A DNA stretch of 64,000 bases from Bacillus taeanensis (GCF_003318295.1 NZ_QOCW01000006.1:120922-184921), one strand, 5' to 3'; shown: positions 8,634 to 17,598, counted from the first letter of the stretch. Translations and numbers: made by a program. Notes: generated from the sequence alone by a model not told the origin.

Positions 8634-9918
8634 AGAAAAAATCTTTCGAAAACAGCAGCTGAAATTTATGCTGTTTAACTTGATCGCGTTTACGGTTATT
8701 TTTACGATTTTCGGCGTAATTATTTTTACACAAGTTCAAAACACATTATTTTCAAAAGCTGACGAGGAGTTGTTAAGCTTCAAAGAAATGATTATGGATG
8801 ATGAACGAGAATTTGACGATCGTCCCCAAAGAGATGAAAATGATTTTCCTCCTCGTCAAGACGGACCAAAAGATGGGCCAAATCCGAGAATTACCGTTAT
8901 AGATTGGAATGAAGACGGTGAAATTGTTAACGAAGATCAAATTGGTTCCCTCTTTTATGACTATTATTTACAAGATTACGAGCTTAATAAAGACAACTTA
9001 AATACAATTACTAGTATGACAATTCATGATCTTTACAGTTTTCGCTATCTTCTTTTTGAAGATACTAATCCAAGCGATAATATTGCCTATACGCAGTTGA
9101 TGATCAACGTTGACGCTGAAGAAACAATTTTAACTAATTTTCAAAAACTTATTATTCTTTTCTCAACAATTTTTACGATTCTATCCATTGCAGCAAGCTA
9201 CATTTTATCGAAAAAAATGATGGAACCGATCATTCAGTCATGGAAAAAGCAAACAGAATTCGTAGAAAATGCTTCCCATGAGCTGAGAACGCCGTTAACG
9301 ATCATTCAAAATAAATTAGAACTGCTGCTGACTACACCGCAGGAAAAAATTGCAAACAAGTTTAAAAATATCGCGCTCAGTCTTTCTGAAACACGAAGAC
9401 TGTCAAAGCTTACGTCTGATTTATTAACATTAGCGCGAGCAGATTCAGCTGAAACACAGTTAATGAAAAAATCCTTTCATGTTGATTCGTTCGTTCAAAA
9501 GGTTTGTGCTCCTTATATTGAAATTGCCGAATCACAAGAGAAGCACTTTTGGCTGAATTTAAACTGTGATTTCACTATAGAGGCAGATGAAGTTCGTCTT
9601 CATCAGCTTTTAGTTATTTTGCTTGATAATGCTTTAAAATACACGAGTGAATATGACAGCATTGGCATAAAAACATACAGTGAAGATCACAAAATTGTCT
9701 TTGAATTAAGTGATACCGGGATTGGTATTAAAGAAGAAAACATGAAGCATATTTTTGACCGCTTTTACCGGGAAGACAAAGCGCGCTCTAGAGATAGCGG
9801 CGGCGTTGGTTTAGGACTTGCAATTGCGCAGTGGATTGTATCAAAACATGACGGCTCCATCAAAGTAAGTCAAAATCAAAATAAAGGGACAACATTTAAA
9901 GTTAAGCTTCCAAAGTAG
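8626..9918 (+). CDS. Sensor histidine kinase partner of the 7947 regulator
   Basis: Membrane sensor of about 430 residues. TM1 (about 13-36) and TM2 (about 172-192) bound an extracellular domain whose start is strongly acidic and proline-rich (DDERE, FDDRPQRDENDFPPRQDGP), which could meet cations or polyanions; this is a guess. HisKA has the H-box ASHELRTPLT, and the ATPase domain has N-box DNALKYT, DTGIGI, FDRFYR and GLGLAIA. No clear HAMP domain. ATG 8626 overlaps the regulator stop. Its own terminator at 9919 separates it from the VTC gene, which has a separate promoter. Confidence 0.92.
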   Translation: MIKEKIFRKQQLKFMLFNLIAFTVIFTIFGVIIFTQVQNTLFSKADEELLSFKEMIMDDEREFDDRPQRDENDFPPRQDGPKDGPNPRITVIDWNEDGEIVNEDQIGSLFYDYYLQDYELNKDNLNTITSMTIHDLYSFRYLLFEDTNPSDNIAYTQLMINVDAEETILTNFQKLIILFSTIFTILSIAASYILSKKMMEPIIQSWKKQTEFVENASHELRTPLTIIQNKLELLLTTPQEKIANKFKNIALSLSETRRLSKLTSDLLTLARADSAETQLMKKSFHVDSFVQKVCAPYIEIAESQEKHFWLNLNCDFTIEADEVRLHQLLVILLDNALKYTSEYDSIGIKTYSEDHKIVFELSDTGIGIKEENMKHIFDRFYREDKARSRDSGGVGLGLAIAQWIVSKHDGSIKVSQNQNKGTTFKVKLPK

Positions 9919-9946
9919 GAGATCACCGCTGTGTGATCTCTTTTTT
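9919..9946 (+). terminator. Terminator after the sensor kinase
   Basis: GAGATCAC / GTGATCTC stem with a six-base loop followed by six T residues. Confidence 0.9.
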
Positions 9947-9972
9947 ATATACTTAAAAATCCTTTAAAATTT

Positions 9973-10007
9973 TTAAGGTTCAGTTAAGGTTTGTCTTTCA
10001 TAATGTG
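9973..10007 (+). promoter_or_regulatory. Direct-repeat operator and -10 of the VTC-DUF4956 operon
   Basis: TTAAGGTT (9973-9980), CAG, TTAAGGTT (9984-9991), seven bases, then CATAAT followed by GTG. Spacing to the -10 equals that of the lipoprotein promoter at 7828-7862. The repeats take the place of a -35 element, as in promoters activated by OmpR-family regulators. Confidence 0.78.
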
Positions 10008-10044
10008 GTCATGGAACTGGTAAACAAAAAGGAGCATGATGAAC

Positions 10045-10743
10045 ATGAAGGCAGTGAGCTTAAACGGCGTAAAGGGCCGCCGAGAATTAAAACATGAAAT
10101 GACGAAAATGGATTGCTTTCTTCTTCGCAATAAACTAAAGCATTATATGCAGAGTGACCCTCATGCGAAGAATGACGGAAAATATTTAATTCGAAGTGTT
10201 TATTTTGATAACTTTGATAATAAAGTGTTAATTCAAAAGAAAGAAGGACTATATGAGCGAGATAAGTTTCGCGTCAGGCTGTATGACTACAACACAAATT
10301 ATATTAATTTAGAAAAAAAGAGCAAGCGCAATAATTTAACATATAAACAAAAATGCGCGTTAACAGCTGATGAATATGAACGAATTCGTCAAGGAGACAT
10401 TAAGTGGATGGAAAATGACTCACGATTGCTGCTTCAAGAGTTATTCATCCAGATGACGATTTTTCAATTAAAGCCGTTAACAGTCGTTGATTATGAGCGA
10501 GAAGTATTTATTTTTGAATATGGCAATGTGCGCGTTACCTTTGATAGCTCAATTAAAACGAGCTTTCGAAATAATGATGTGTTAAATCCAAATTTACCGA
10601 TGGTTGAAACAAACCCAGATATTGTGATTCTTGAAGTGAAATTTGATGAGTTTTTACCCGACGTGATCAAACATTTACTTCAAATTCATGACAGACGGAA
10701 AGGCACCTATTCTAAATATCAAATTAGCAGAATGTATGGTTAA
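10045..10743 (+). CDS. VTC-domain protein (polyphosphate polymerase-like)
   Basis: A single VTC catalytic domain of 232 residues. Landmarks match the tunnel fold of yeast Vtc4: basic N-terminal GRRELKHEM, YLIRSVYFD, FRVRLYDY, LEKKSKR, VVDYERE, RVTFDSSI, ILEVKFDEFLP and the basic YSKYQISR end. Such enzymes make inorganic polyphosphate from ATP in eukaryotes; in bacteria the domain is common beside DUF4956 and CotH genes, but its product is poorly defined. No SPX domain and no membrane helix. Three ATGs lie close together; 10045 has the best spacing from AAGGAG. DUF4956 follows after 44 bp in the same operon. Confidence 0.88.
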   Translation: MKAVSLNGVKGRRELKHEMTKMDCFLLRNKLKHYMQSDPHAKNDGKYLIRSVYFDNFDNKVLIQKKEGLYERDKFRVRLYDYNTNYINLEKKSKRNNLTYKQKCALTADEYERIRQGDIKWMENDSRLLLQELFIQMTIFQLKPLTVVDYEREVFIFEYGNVRVTFDSSIKTSFRNNDVLNPNLPMVETNPDIVILEVKFDEFLPDVIKHLLQIHDRRKGTYSKYQISRMYG

Positions 10744-10787
10744 AAACTAACAGTATAACAAACTAAATTTTCAGGAGGAAAAATAAA

Positions 10788-11471
10788 ATGGAAAGTATTA
10801 ATTTTAGTGATGTATTTAAATCAAGTATTTTAGAAAAAACAAGCAGCTTTTCAATAATTGATTCGATTATTGGCTTAACAGCTGCGTTTATAATTGGCTT
10901 ATTCATTTACATGGTGTACAAAAAAACATTTACTGGTGTAATTTATTCCCACTCATTTAACATTTCACTTATCGTGATGTCAATGGCAACGGCACTTATT
11001 ATAATCGGTATTTCATCAAATGTCTTATTGTCGCTCGGAATGGTAGGCGCGCTTTCAATTGTCCGCTTTCGTACACCAATTAAAGATCCAATGGATATTG
11101 TCTATATTTTCTGGGCAATTATTGCCGGCATTCTATGCGGCGCAGGCTTTATTCTTATTGCAGCAGTTGGCTCAATCTTAATCGGAGCAGTCATTGTAAC
11201 GTTTATTAACCGTATTAAAGTAGAAAATCCTTATTTATTAGTCGTTCGATACAATGAAGCTTCTATCGAGAAATCATTAGAGCATGTAATCGCTGAACAT
11301 GTGAAAAAGCACTGTGTGAAATCAAAGTCAATTATGCCAGGAAATGATCATGAAGTAACATATGAAATTCGCGTAAATGACAATAACACAAGTTTTATGA
11401 ACAACATCTCAAACCTTGATGGTGTAAAATCAGCAATCATGTTAAGTTATGACGGAAACTTTACAGCATAA
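10788..11471 (+). CDS. DUF4956 membrane protein
   Basis: A 227-residue protein with about four membrane helices (about 25-45, 57-78, 80-95 and 105-145) and a soluble C-terminal domain (about 150-227). The loop GALSIVRFRTPIKDP is the family signature. DUF4956 proteins have no known function but co-occur with VTC-domain proteins, so it is a likely membrane partner that could anchor the polymerase or move its product. It shares the VTC promoter and ends the operon at a strong terminator. ATG follows CAGGAGG. Confidence 0.88.
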   Translation: MESINFSDVFKSSILEKTSSFSIIDSIIGLTAAFIIGLFIYMVYKKTFTGVIYSHSFNISLIVMSMATALIIIGISSNVLLSLGMVGALSIVRFRTPIKDPMDIVYIFWAIIAGILCGAGFILIAAVGSILIGAVIVTFINRIKVENPYLLVVRYNEASIEKSLEHVIAEHVKKHCVKSKSIMPGNDHEVTYEIRVNDNNTSFMNNISNLDGVKSAIMLSYDGNFTA

Positions 11472-11479
11472 TAAATTCC

Positions 11480-11525
11480 AAAAACTGTGCAAACAGAGCT
11501 GCAGCTATGTTTTGCACGGTTTTTG
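11480..11525 (+). terminator. Terminator of the VTC-DUF4956 operon
   Basis: AAAAACTGTGCAAA / TTTTGCACGGTTTTT stem with an inner AGCTGCAGCT palindrome, followed by T residues. Confidence 0.85.
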
Positions 11526-11604
11526 AATATATGGATGTTAAAAACATAACCGACTTTTACCGAATAACTGCTAACTCCGATAAAAGCCGCCATCTAAATG
11601 ATAA

Positions 11605-12186
11605 TTATGTGCTCGTATAAGTCATCACAAAATGCAAAACTGTTTCAGAAAGAGTTGGATTAATATAAGCATGCACTCGATCACCGTTAAACTGTATCGA
11701 ATCATACTGATACAGGTGATAAATCTCATTTTCTACCTTGATTTTTACTTCACCTTCCATTACTGTTACATATTCAATTACTCCGACTTGGTGAGCGCCT
11801 GCATTGTATTCACTGTTCGGTTTTAAAAATGCTCTGTGCACTTCTAATAAACCATAACTAGAAGAGTTAAACATCGGCTCTAACGTAAGAGCTTCATTTG
11901 CACTTAATACTTTGTTTCCTTCATTTTTTCTTGAAATTAACACTTCTCTCTTTTCATTAAGCAGGGCTGAAATGGGGATAGCCAGCCCATTTGCGATCTT
12001 CCAAATCACGGTTAAGGACGGATTTGCTTCTCCTCTTTCAATCTTCCCTAGAGTTAACTTACTAACCGCTGTAAGATCAGCAAGTTCCTGCAGACTAAAC
12101 CCTCTTTCATTCCTAATTGTTCTCAGTGTTGCACCAACTTGTTTTGCTAACTTTTCCGCTTCAATTAATTTATCGTTGTCACTCAT
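11605..12186 (-). CDS. HTH (XRE) regulator with C-terminal cupin domain
   Basis: A 193-residue regulator: XRE helix-turn-helix (about 10-68) with LQELADLTAVSKLTLGKIE, then a small cupin fold (about 105-190) with the GVIEYVTVMEGEV strand. Proteins of this design often control amino-acid or drug exporters by sensing a small ligand. ATG 12186 follows AGGCGG; the longer frame starts at a GTG within that site. It is divergent from a DMT-family exporter across an AT-rich 120-bp gap, so it probably regulates that gene. Confidence 0.88.
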   Translation of the reverse strand: MSDNDKLIEAEKLAKQVGATLRTIRNERGFSLQELADLTAVSKLTLGKIERGEANPSLTVIWKIANGLAIPISALLNEKREVLISRKNEGNKVLSANEALTLEPMFNSSSYGLLEVHRAFLKPNSEYNAGAHQVGVIEYVTVMEGEVKIKVENEIYHLYQYDSIQFNGDRVHAYINPTLSETVLHFVMTYTST

Positions 12187-12309
12187 AAAAAACACCGCCT
12201 AAATAATTTTTGATTAGAAATTTAACTACCTCTTTTTGATATATTATATTATACTTAAAATTAATTATAATTTACTTAAAACTTGAATGGAAAGGTGTGT
12301 AGTATTTTA

Positions 12310-13302
12310 ATGAAGGAAATTACCATTGGCATATTTGCTTCAATGTTTTTCGCTGTAACCTTTATTTTAAATCGTTCAATGGAATTATCGGGAGGAAGCT
12401 GGATGTGGAGCTCCTCTTTACGATTCCTTTTTATGTTACCTTTTTTATTTTTCATTGTCATGCTGAGAAGCAGTCTTAAACAAGTATGGAATGAAATACT
12501 AAAACACCCGATTCAATGGATCGTTTGGAGTTTCATAGGCTTTGTCTTATTTTATGCGCCAATAACTTATGCCGCTTCCTATGGACCAGGTTGGTTAGTT
12601 GCCGGTACTTGGCAGATCACCATTGTGGCAGGGATTTTATTAACACCTCTATTTTTTGAAACGATTCAAACGAAAAGTGGTGTTATCAAAAGAAGGCATA
12701 CCATCCAAAAGAAGGCTCTTTATATTTCGTTACTTATTTTACTCGGTGTCGTGCTTATTCAACTTCAAAAAGCAGAACATTTCTCTTTAAATGATCTAGT
12801 TTTTGGAGTAATCCCAGTTATGATTGCCGCATTCGCTTATCCATTAGGAAACCGAAAGATGATGGAGCTTTGCGGCGGCAGGCTTGATACATTTCAACGA
12901 GTATTCGGTATGACATTGGCAAGTCTGCCATTTTGGTTGCTAATAAGTGGAGCTGCTTTTATAAAGGTTGGCAGTCCTTCTTCAGAGCAAGTCCTTCAAT
13001 CGTTTATCGTAGCAATCTGTTCAGGAGTAATTGCTACTAGTTTATTTTTCATTGCTACTGATCGAGCAAGAGAGCATCAAGGTAAGCTCGCAGCAGTAGA
13101 AGCGACTCAGTCTACACAAGTGCTGTTTGTGATTGGCGGTGAAGCTTTCCTTTTATCAAGTCCTGTACCTAGTGAAGCTGCAGCTGCTGGAATTCTTATC
13201 ATTATTTTAGGAATAGTGCTGCACAGCTTCAGCATGAAAAAAATAAATAAAATTCACACTAAAAACATAAGCTTGTCTAACAGCAAAGAAAAACAGGTGT
13301 AA
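12310..13302 (+). CDS. DMT-superfamily multidrug/metabolite exporter (EmrE-like PF13536 family)
   Basis: About 330 residues with ten hydrophobic helices in two halves. The family pattern is visible in TFILNRSMELSGGSW, YAASYGPGWLVAGTWQ and the second-half NRKMMELCGG and EATQSTQVLF. The open frame reaches back to TTG 12283; the ATG at 12310 is a more ordinary start, though its distance from AAAGGTG is rather long. Substrate unknown. It faces the cupin regulator, its likely controller. Confidence 0.82.
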   Translation: MKEITIGIFASMFFAVTFILNRSMELSGGSWMWSSSLRFLFMLPFLFFIVMLRSSLKQVWNEILKHPIQWIVWSFIGFVLFYAPITYAASYGPGWLVAGTWQITIVAGILLTPLFFETIQTKSGVIKRRHTIQKKALYISLLILLGVVLIQLQKAEHFSLNDLVFGVIPVMIAAFAYPLGNRKMMELCGGRLDTFQRVFGMTLASLPFWLLISGAAFIKVGSPSSEQVLQSFIVAICSGVIATSLFFIATDRAREHQGKLAAVEATQSTQVLFVIGGEAFLLSSPVPSEAAAAGILIIILGIVLHSFSMKKINKIHTKNISLSNSKEKQV

Positions 13303-13324
13303 CCAAAAACACTTACAGAAACAA

Positions 13325-13357
13325 AACAGCATTACTTCTAATTGAAGTAAAGCTGTT
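13325..13357 (+). terminator. Terminator of the DMT exporter gene
   Basis: Hairpin AACAGC-A-TTACTTC / GAAGTAA-A-GCTGTT with a five-base loop; no strong T-tract. Confidence 0.55.
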
Positions 13358-13368
13358 CATTAGTTGAA

Positions 13369-13403
13369 ATACAAAGAAAACGAGAATAGCGTTTTCTTTG
13401 TAT
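13369..13403 (-). terminator. Terminator of the EAL gene
   Basis: Perfect 14-bp stem ATACAAAGAAAACG / CGTTTTCTTTGTAT with a seven-base loop, directly after the EAL stop codon. Confidence 0.75.
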
Positions 13404-13410
13404 ACTATTA

Positions 13411-14467
13411 TTAAGCTTTCATTTTTCTATTAAACTCTTTCTTTATAACTTCAACTGGTTTTTCTTGAGGCTTTGAAAAATAATAGCCTTGAAACAGATC
13501 ATAGCCTATTTCAATTAAGAAATGGAAGTCCGCTTCGGTTTCCACTCCTTCAGCAAGAGCTAAAGCGTTCATATCATGGGCAATCGTTAATACAGATTTT
13601 GCAGCCTCTTGTTTAGCTTTATCTTCACTCACGCCGTTCGTAAATTCGAATGCTAACTTCACAATATCAGGTTCCATTTCTGATAGCTTCTTCAAGTTAT
13701 TATGTCCTGTACCAACATCATCTAGAGCATACTTAAAGCCGTGAGCTTGATAATAATTTAAAATTGATTTTAAGTGATCAAGATCGTTCACTTCATCTGT
13801 TTCCACAACTTCAAACACTACTTGTTCTGGTTTGATATTCATTTTCTTAATGATTTCAAATGTAGTCGATAAGCAGTGTTCAGGTGAATAAATAGCGGTT
13901 GGGATAAAGTTAATAAAAATTAGTTTATCCTTTATCATGCCGGCATTTCGAACAGACTGCATACGGCACGCTCGATCGAGAGAAAAAACACGCCCTCTTA
14001 CTCTCGCTGCTTCAAACATTTTAAATGGAGGGATAATCCCCCCCCCGCTTTCATCAAGACCTCTTGATAAGAGTTCATGGCCAACTACATTTATCTTTCC
14101 ATCCGCAGCACTTACAATCGGCTGGTAGTAAGTAGAAAGTAAGTTTTTTTCAATGAGGGTATCAATCCAGCTCGCTTCACGTTCGATTTTAAAAGACTCG
14201 ACTTGTTTTAACTCATTTAAATTCGCTAAAGGATCAGAGACACAGGATAAAACTGCATATATATTATTGAGATTCAAAGTGAGCTTGTGCATAATCAATT
14301 AGATCAAAAAAAACAGGCTCCTTTACCCAAAACATTCTATTATTTATAAAATTCCATGACTCCTCGGGGGAGTTCTGGAAATAATCATTTAACGTTTTAG
14401 CACTTTCATTTTCTGCAAAATAAACGGTATAGCCTTTTACAGACGGCAGGCATACTTCACATCCCAT
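13411..14467 (-). pseudogene. EAL-domain protein split by a frameshift
   Basis: Two overlapping minus-strand frames. The 5' frame (14467-14264, 67 residues) has a CEVC motif and ends in DLIDYAQAHFESQ. The 3' frame (to 13411) continues as NLNNIYAVLSC... and holds an EAL domain from about 13411 to 14160 with ELLSRG, ETDE, DDVGTGH and EGVE motifs. A single-base shift near 14264-14298 would join them into one protein of about 350 residues, so I treat it as one interrupted gene. The EAL signature itself reads ELL, common in weak or degenerate phosphodiesterases. A run of nine C (G on the coding strand) at 14038-14046 lies inside the EAL part. Translational coupling of two proteins is the alternative. 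Confidence 0.7.
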
Positions 14468-14576
14468 TTATCCTTCTCCTTTATCATTCATTTTTCCTTC
14501 ACTTAAAGTGCTAGTATATCACTTTTTTCCTTTTTTCTAAGTAAAACTGCTTATAATGCAGCTGCTATTTATAAAA

Positions 14577-14614
14577 AGAAGCTGAAAACAGTGCCTAACA
14601 CTATTTTCAGCTTC
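14577..14614 (-). terminator. Terminator of the CDF transporter gene
   Basis: AAGAAGCTGAAAACAGTG / CACTATTTTCAGCTTCTT stem, one mismatch, five-base loop, next to the stop codon at 14615. Confidence 0.8.
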
Positions 14615-15589
14615 TTAACGCTCTTTATTTTGTTCTCGATTTTCCCAAGCACTTACCTTATCGTCTTCATCAAACTCCACGATGACGTCTGTCACACCTT
14701 TTTCTTTTAATATTTTCTCTTCGATACGATCTTTAATATCATCTGCTTCTGCTAATGTGATTTGTGGATCAACTTCAATTTTGATTTCAACATGAAGCTC
14801 ATCGCCTTCTTTTAAAACAGCAATTTCTTGGACATCTCTTACATCAGGATCTTCTAAAACTGCGCTGCCAATTTTATTTTGCATCACTTCATCAGCTTCT
14901 CCTAATACACCTGCTGCATTATCAAGAAATATCTTTCCAACAACATAAAACATTAACAGTCCGATAATAATAGATGCAATACCTTCTGCTTGATGAAATG
15001 GAGTAAACTGTGAAATTAAAACAGCTGCTAAAGCTAATAGCCCGCCAAGAGTGGCAACTAAATCTTCAAGAAAAACAAGTTTTGTTGCTGGTTTTGCTTT
15101 ATTTACATTTGCAAAGCTTTTCGGTACAATACCCATTCCTTTTGCTTCAAGTCCAACATCATGAAGTGTTTCTTTCATTGCTTTAAACAAGACGAAAGCT
15201 TCTAAAATAATCGCAACTGCAAGCACACCTACATTAATAAGAAGTCCTTCCGATTCTGTTGGATGAAGAATATGATGATACCCTTCAATAATCGTTTCAT
15301 AAGCCATAATCCCAACAACGAGTACAGCACCGAGAAGGACTAAATTCACAAGTCTCCCAAATCCGTTTGGAAAGCGCGCAGTAGGTGCTTTTTTACTGAG
15401 GGCAGAACCAATAAAAACGAAAAATTGATTGGCCGCATCTCCTAAGCTGTGCATGGTCTCCGCAAACATCGCTACATTTCCAGTTAGCATATAGGCAAAT
15501 CCTTTTATAATTGAAATAATTGTGTTAATTATAGCTGCTAATAAAGCTGATTTACTACCCTTTTTTAGCAAAATAAATAGTTCGTTCAT
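14615..15589 (-). CDS. Cation diffusion facilitator family transporter
   Basis: A 324-residue metal/proton antiporter of the cytoplasmic membrane. About six helices (about 15-225) are followed by the cytosolic ferredoxin-like dimerisation domain (about 235-305). The metal-site helix 2 shows AETMHSLGDAANQ; helix 5 has FLEDLVATLGG in place of the usual second histidine motif, as in the ZnT9-like subgroup. Usual substrates are zinc, manganese or iron; this one is not predictable. ATG 15589 follows AAAAGGAAG; the frame runs 40 codons further upstream but that part does not look coding. Confidence 0.87.
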   Translation of the reverse strand: MNELFILLKKGSKSALLAAIINTIISIIKGFAYMLTGNVAMFAETMHSLGDAANQFFVFIGSALSKKAPTARFPNGFGRLVNLVLLGAVLVVGIMAYETIIEGYHHILHPTESEGLLINVGVLAVAIILEAFVLFKAMKETLHDVGLEAKGMGIVPKSFANVNKAKPATKLVFLEDLVATLGGLLALAAVLISQFTPFHQAEGIASIIIGLLMFYVVGKIFLDNAAGVLGEADEVMQNKIGSAVLEDPDVRDVQEIAVLKEGDELHVEIKIEVDPQITLAEADDIKDRIEEKILKEKGVTDVIVEFDEDDKVSAWENREQNKER

Positions 15590-15745
15590 TTTATTCTTCC
15601 TTTTTAAGTAAGTATTATCTAGAAATATGCGAAAGTAAACGAATAATATAGACAACTTGCCTACTTTCTTATCCATATACTCTTCCCTTACGTTTTCATA
15701 TTTAAACAAAATAAACTCATTCTCTCTATTGTAATTTCGTTAAAA

Positions 15746-15786
15746 TTAAAAGAGAGAACCTAAAGCAGCTTTAGGTTCTCTCTTTT
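15746..15786 (-). terminator. Terminator between CDF and YflT-type genes
   Basis: Eighteen-base-pair perfect stem (AAAAGAGAGAACCTAAAG) with a three-base loop and T-runs on both sides; probably bidirectional. Confidence 0.9.
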
Positions 15787-15809
15787 TTATAGGTGTTCGT
15801 TTCCTCTTC

Positions 15810-16292
15810 TTAATAACGGTTATCTAAAGAATTGTTAATTGCGTGATTTGTTTCTCTCACATTCTCATTGCTTAAACGACCTTCAGCCATTTCATCGCCT
15901 GTCCGAATTTCATCATTTAAATCATTAACGCCAGGATCCTTATCAAGTGCTACAAGATATTTCCCCTGTTCTAAGTCCTCATAATACGTGTTCAATTCAT
16001 TTTCAGGGAGATCCATATTTGTTAAGCGCCCTTTAGGATTATGATGATCCATTGAAAAAAAGTCTTTTATTTTTTCCCACATTGTTTCAGAATGACTATT
16101 CGTATTGTTCGTATTCATCGTATTTTCCGGCTGTTCAACTGAAGCGGCAGTCCAATCATCTAAATAATTAGAATCATCTCGATTTGTAATCACTGTAATT
16201 TGAGAAGTAGGATATCCTCAATCACGTAAATCATCAATTGCACGTACCGTTTCCTCTAATGTATTGTATACACCAATAATATTTTTAGCCAT
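15810..16292 (-). pseudogene. YflT/GSP17M-type general stress protein interrupted by TGA
   Basis: From ATG 16292 (after AAGGAGG) the frame encodes MAKNIIGVYNTLEE...IDDLRD, a YflT-family start, and hits TGA at 16220-16218 (codon 25). The same frame then continues without error as GYPTSQITVITNRDDS and on to TAA, 160 residues in all. Only this one codon is wrong; no indel is needed. The first GTG after the stop (16193) would make a 127-residue product without the first strand of the domain. A sigma-B-type promoter at 16344-16368 fits a general stress gene. A recent nonsense mutation, readthrough or a sequence error are the options. Confidence 0.8.
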
Positions 16293-16343
16293 TTCGTATT
16301 CCTCCTTAAGTTTAAGTGTTTTCATGCTGTTTACACTTACCAT

Positions 16344-16368
16344 TTACCCGCTTCATGTCTTGATAAAC
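16344..16368 (-). promoter_or_regulatory. Sigma-B-type promoter of the YflT-type gene
   Basis: On the minus strand GTTTAT, 13 bases, GGGTAA, close to the sigma-B consensus GTTTAA-N12-14-GGGWAW, about 50 bp before the start codon. Confidence 0.65.
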
Positions 16369-16467
16369 CAAAGCGAAAGAAAATAAACCGAATGCCCTAA
16401 GGAAGATGACCTTTCAATTCGCTTCACCATATCACTCTACTTCCCTCTTCTTTCTAGAAAGTTCAAT

Positions 16468-16493
16468 GTGTAAAAACAATTAGATTAGGGAAT
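16468..16493 (+). promoter_or_regulatory. Possible sigma-B-type promoter of the AI-2E-family gene
   Basis: GTGTAA, 14 bases, GGGAAT, 36 bp before the ATG. Weaker -35 than the YflT promoter but the -10 fits. Confidence 0.45.
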
Positions 16494-16528
16494 CAACCCT
16501 TAGAAGGTTTTTAGAGGAGGAAAAGCTA

Positions 16529-17593
16529 ATGTGGATCCAAAATCGATTTTTTAAATACGCGTTCGGAGCTTTACTTGTTGTCCTTATTCTTTTCTTTTTA
16601 GGAAAAGTTGATTACCTCTTTACCCCTATTCAACAATTAATTACGATACTATTCTTTCCAATTATTATTGCCGGTCTTTTCTACTATATTTTACGAACAC
16701 CAGTAGATTTCCTTGATAAACACATGCCGAAAACACTTGCAATCTTACTTATGTTCGCTGTGATTATCGGATTATTTTACGGGTTATGGTATTTTGCCGG
16801 CAGTATGATTGCAAGTCAAACGAATAATTTAGCAGCAGAACTACCGCAAAAGATCGAACAGACGGTTAAATTCGCAAAAGAATTTATTCGAAGCAGTAAC
16901 TTTGAAATGATATCTGTTCATGAAGTGGAAAATAAGATCGCTGATTATTTACAGAGCTTATTTGATAGTGTCAGCCAAAATGTGATGACCGTTCTCTCTG
17001 CCATCACAAGTGTCATTACCGTTTTATTAGTTGTTCCGTTTATTATCTTTTTCTTTCTTCGAGATGGTGATAAGTTTCTTCCTTATTTGCTTCATTTTTT
17101 ACCAAGGAAACATAAGGATGAAGGAAAACGTCTCCTAAAAGATATTGATAAAACATTGTTCACTTATATTGTTGGGCAATTTTTCGTTGCCTCTGTTAAC
17201 GGTGCTTTCATGTATATTGGCTATTTAATCATCGGTCTTGATTTTGCGATTGTATTAGCACTGTTTGTTGTAATTACAAACATGGTGCCAATCATTGGTC
17301 CGGCAATTGGCGTAATCCCGGCGATCATTATCGGCATTAGTCAAGATCCATTTATGGTTGTAAAAATACTCATTGTTCTAACGATTGTACAGCAGTTAGA
17401 AGGAAATCTTGTCTCACCTTATATCCTTGGAAACAAGCTTCACCTTCATCCGCTAACTGTCCTGCTTCTTCTCTTAGCAGCCGGGTCTTTATACGGATTT
17501 GTAGGAATTTTAATCGTCATTCCGCTTTATGCGATCTTAAAGGTAACCGTGAAAAACCTTTATCGTTTTTACAAACTAAGATATAGTGAATGA
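16529..17593 (+). CDS. AI-2E family transporter (UPF0118 membrane protein)
   Basis: A 354-residue protein with paired N-terminal helices (about 10-75), a soluble segment (about 90-150) and further helices including the hallmark VITNMVPIIGPAIG, VVQQLEGNLVSPYILG and HPLTVLLLLLAAG motifs. Members are linked to AI-2 export, sodium-driven transport or stress resistance, and the name overstates what is known. ATG follows AGAGGAGG. A sigma-B-like promoter precedes it, and the divergent neighbour is a stress-protein gene, so a stress role is plausible. Confidence 0.87.
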   Translation: MWIQNRFFKYAFGALLVVLILFFLGKVDYLFTPIQQLITILFFPIIIAGLFYYILRTPVDFLDKHMPKTLAILLMFAVIIGLFYGLWYFAGSMIASQTNNLAAELPQKIEQTVKFAKEFIRSSNFEMISVHEVENKIADYLQSLFDSVSQNVMTVLSAITSVITVLLVVPFIIFFFLRDGDKFLPYLLHFLPRKHKDEGKRLLKDIDKTLFTYIVGQFFVASVNGAFMYIGYLIIGLDFAIVLALFVVITNMVPIIGPAIGVIPAIIIGISQDPFMVVKILIVLTIVQQLEGNLVSPYILGNKLHLHPLTVLLLLLAAGSLYGFVGILIVIPLYAILKVTVKNLYRFYKLRYSE

Positions 17594-17598
17594 ATAAA

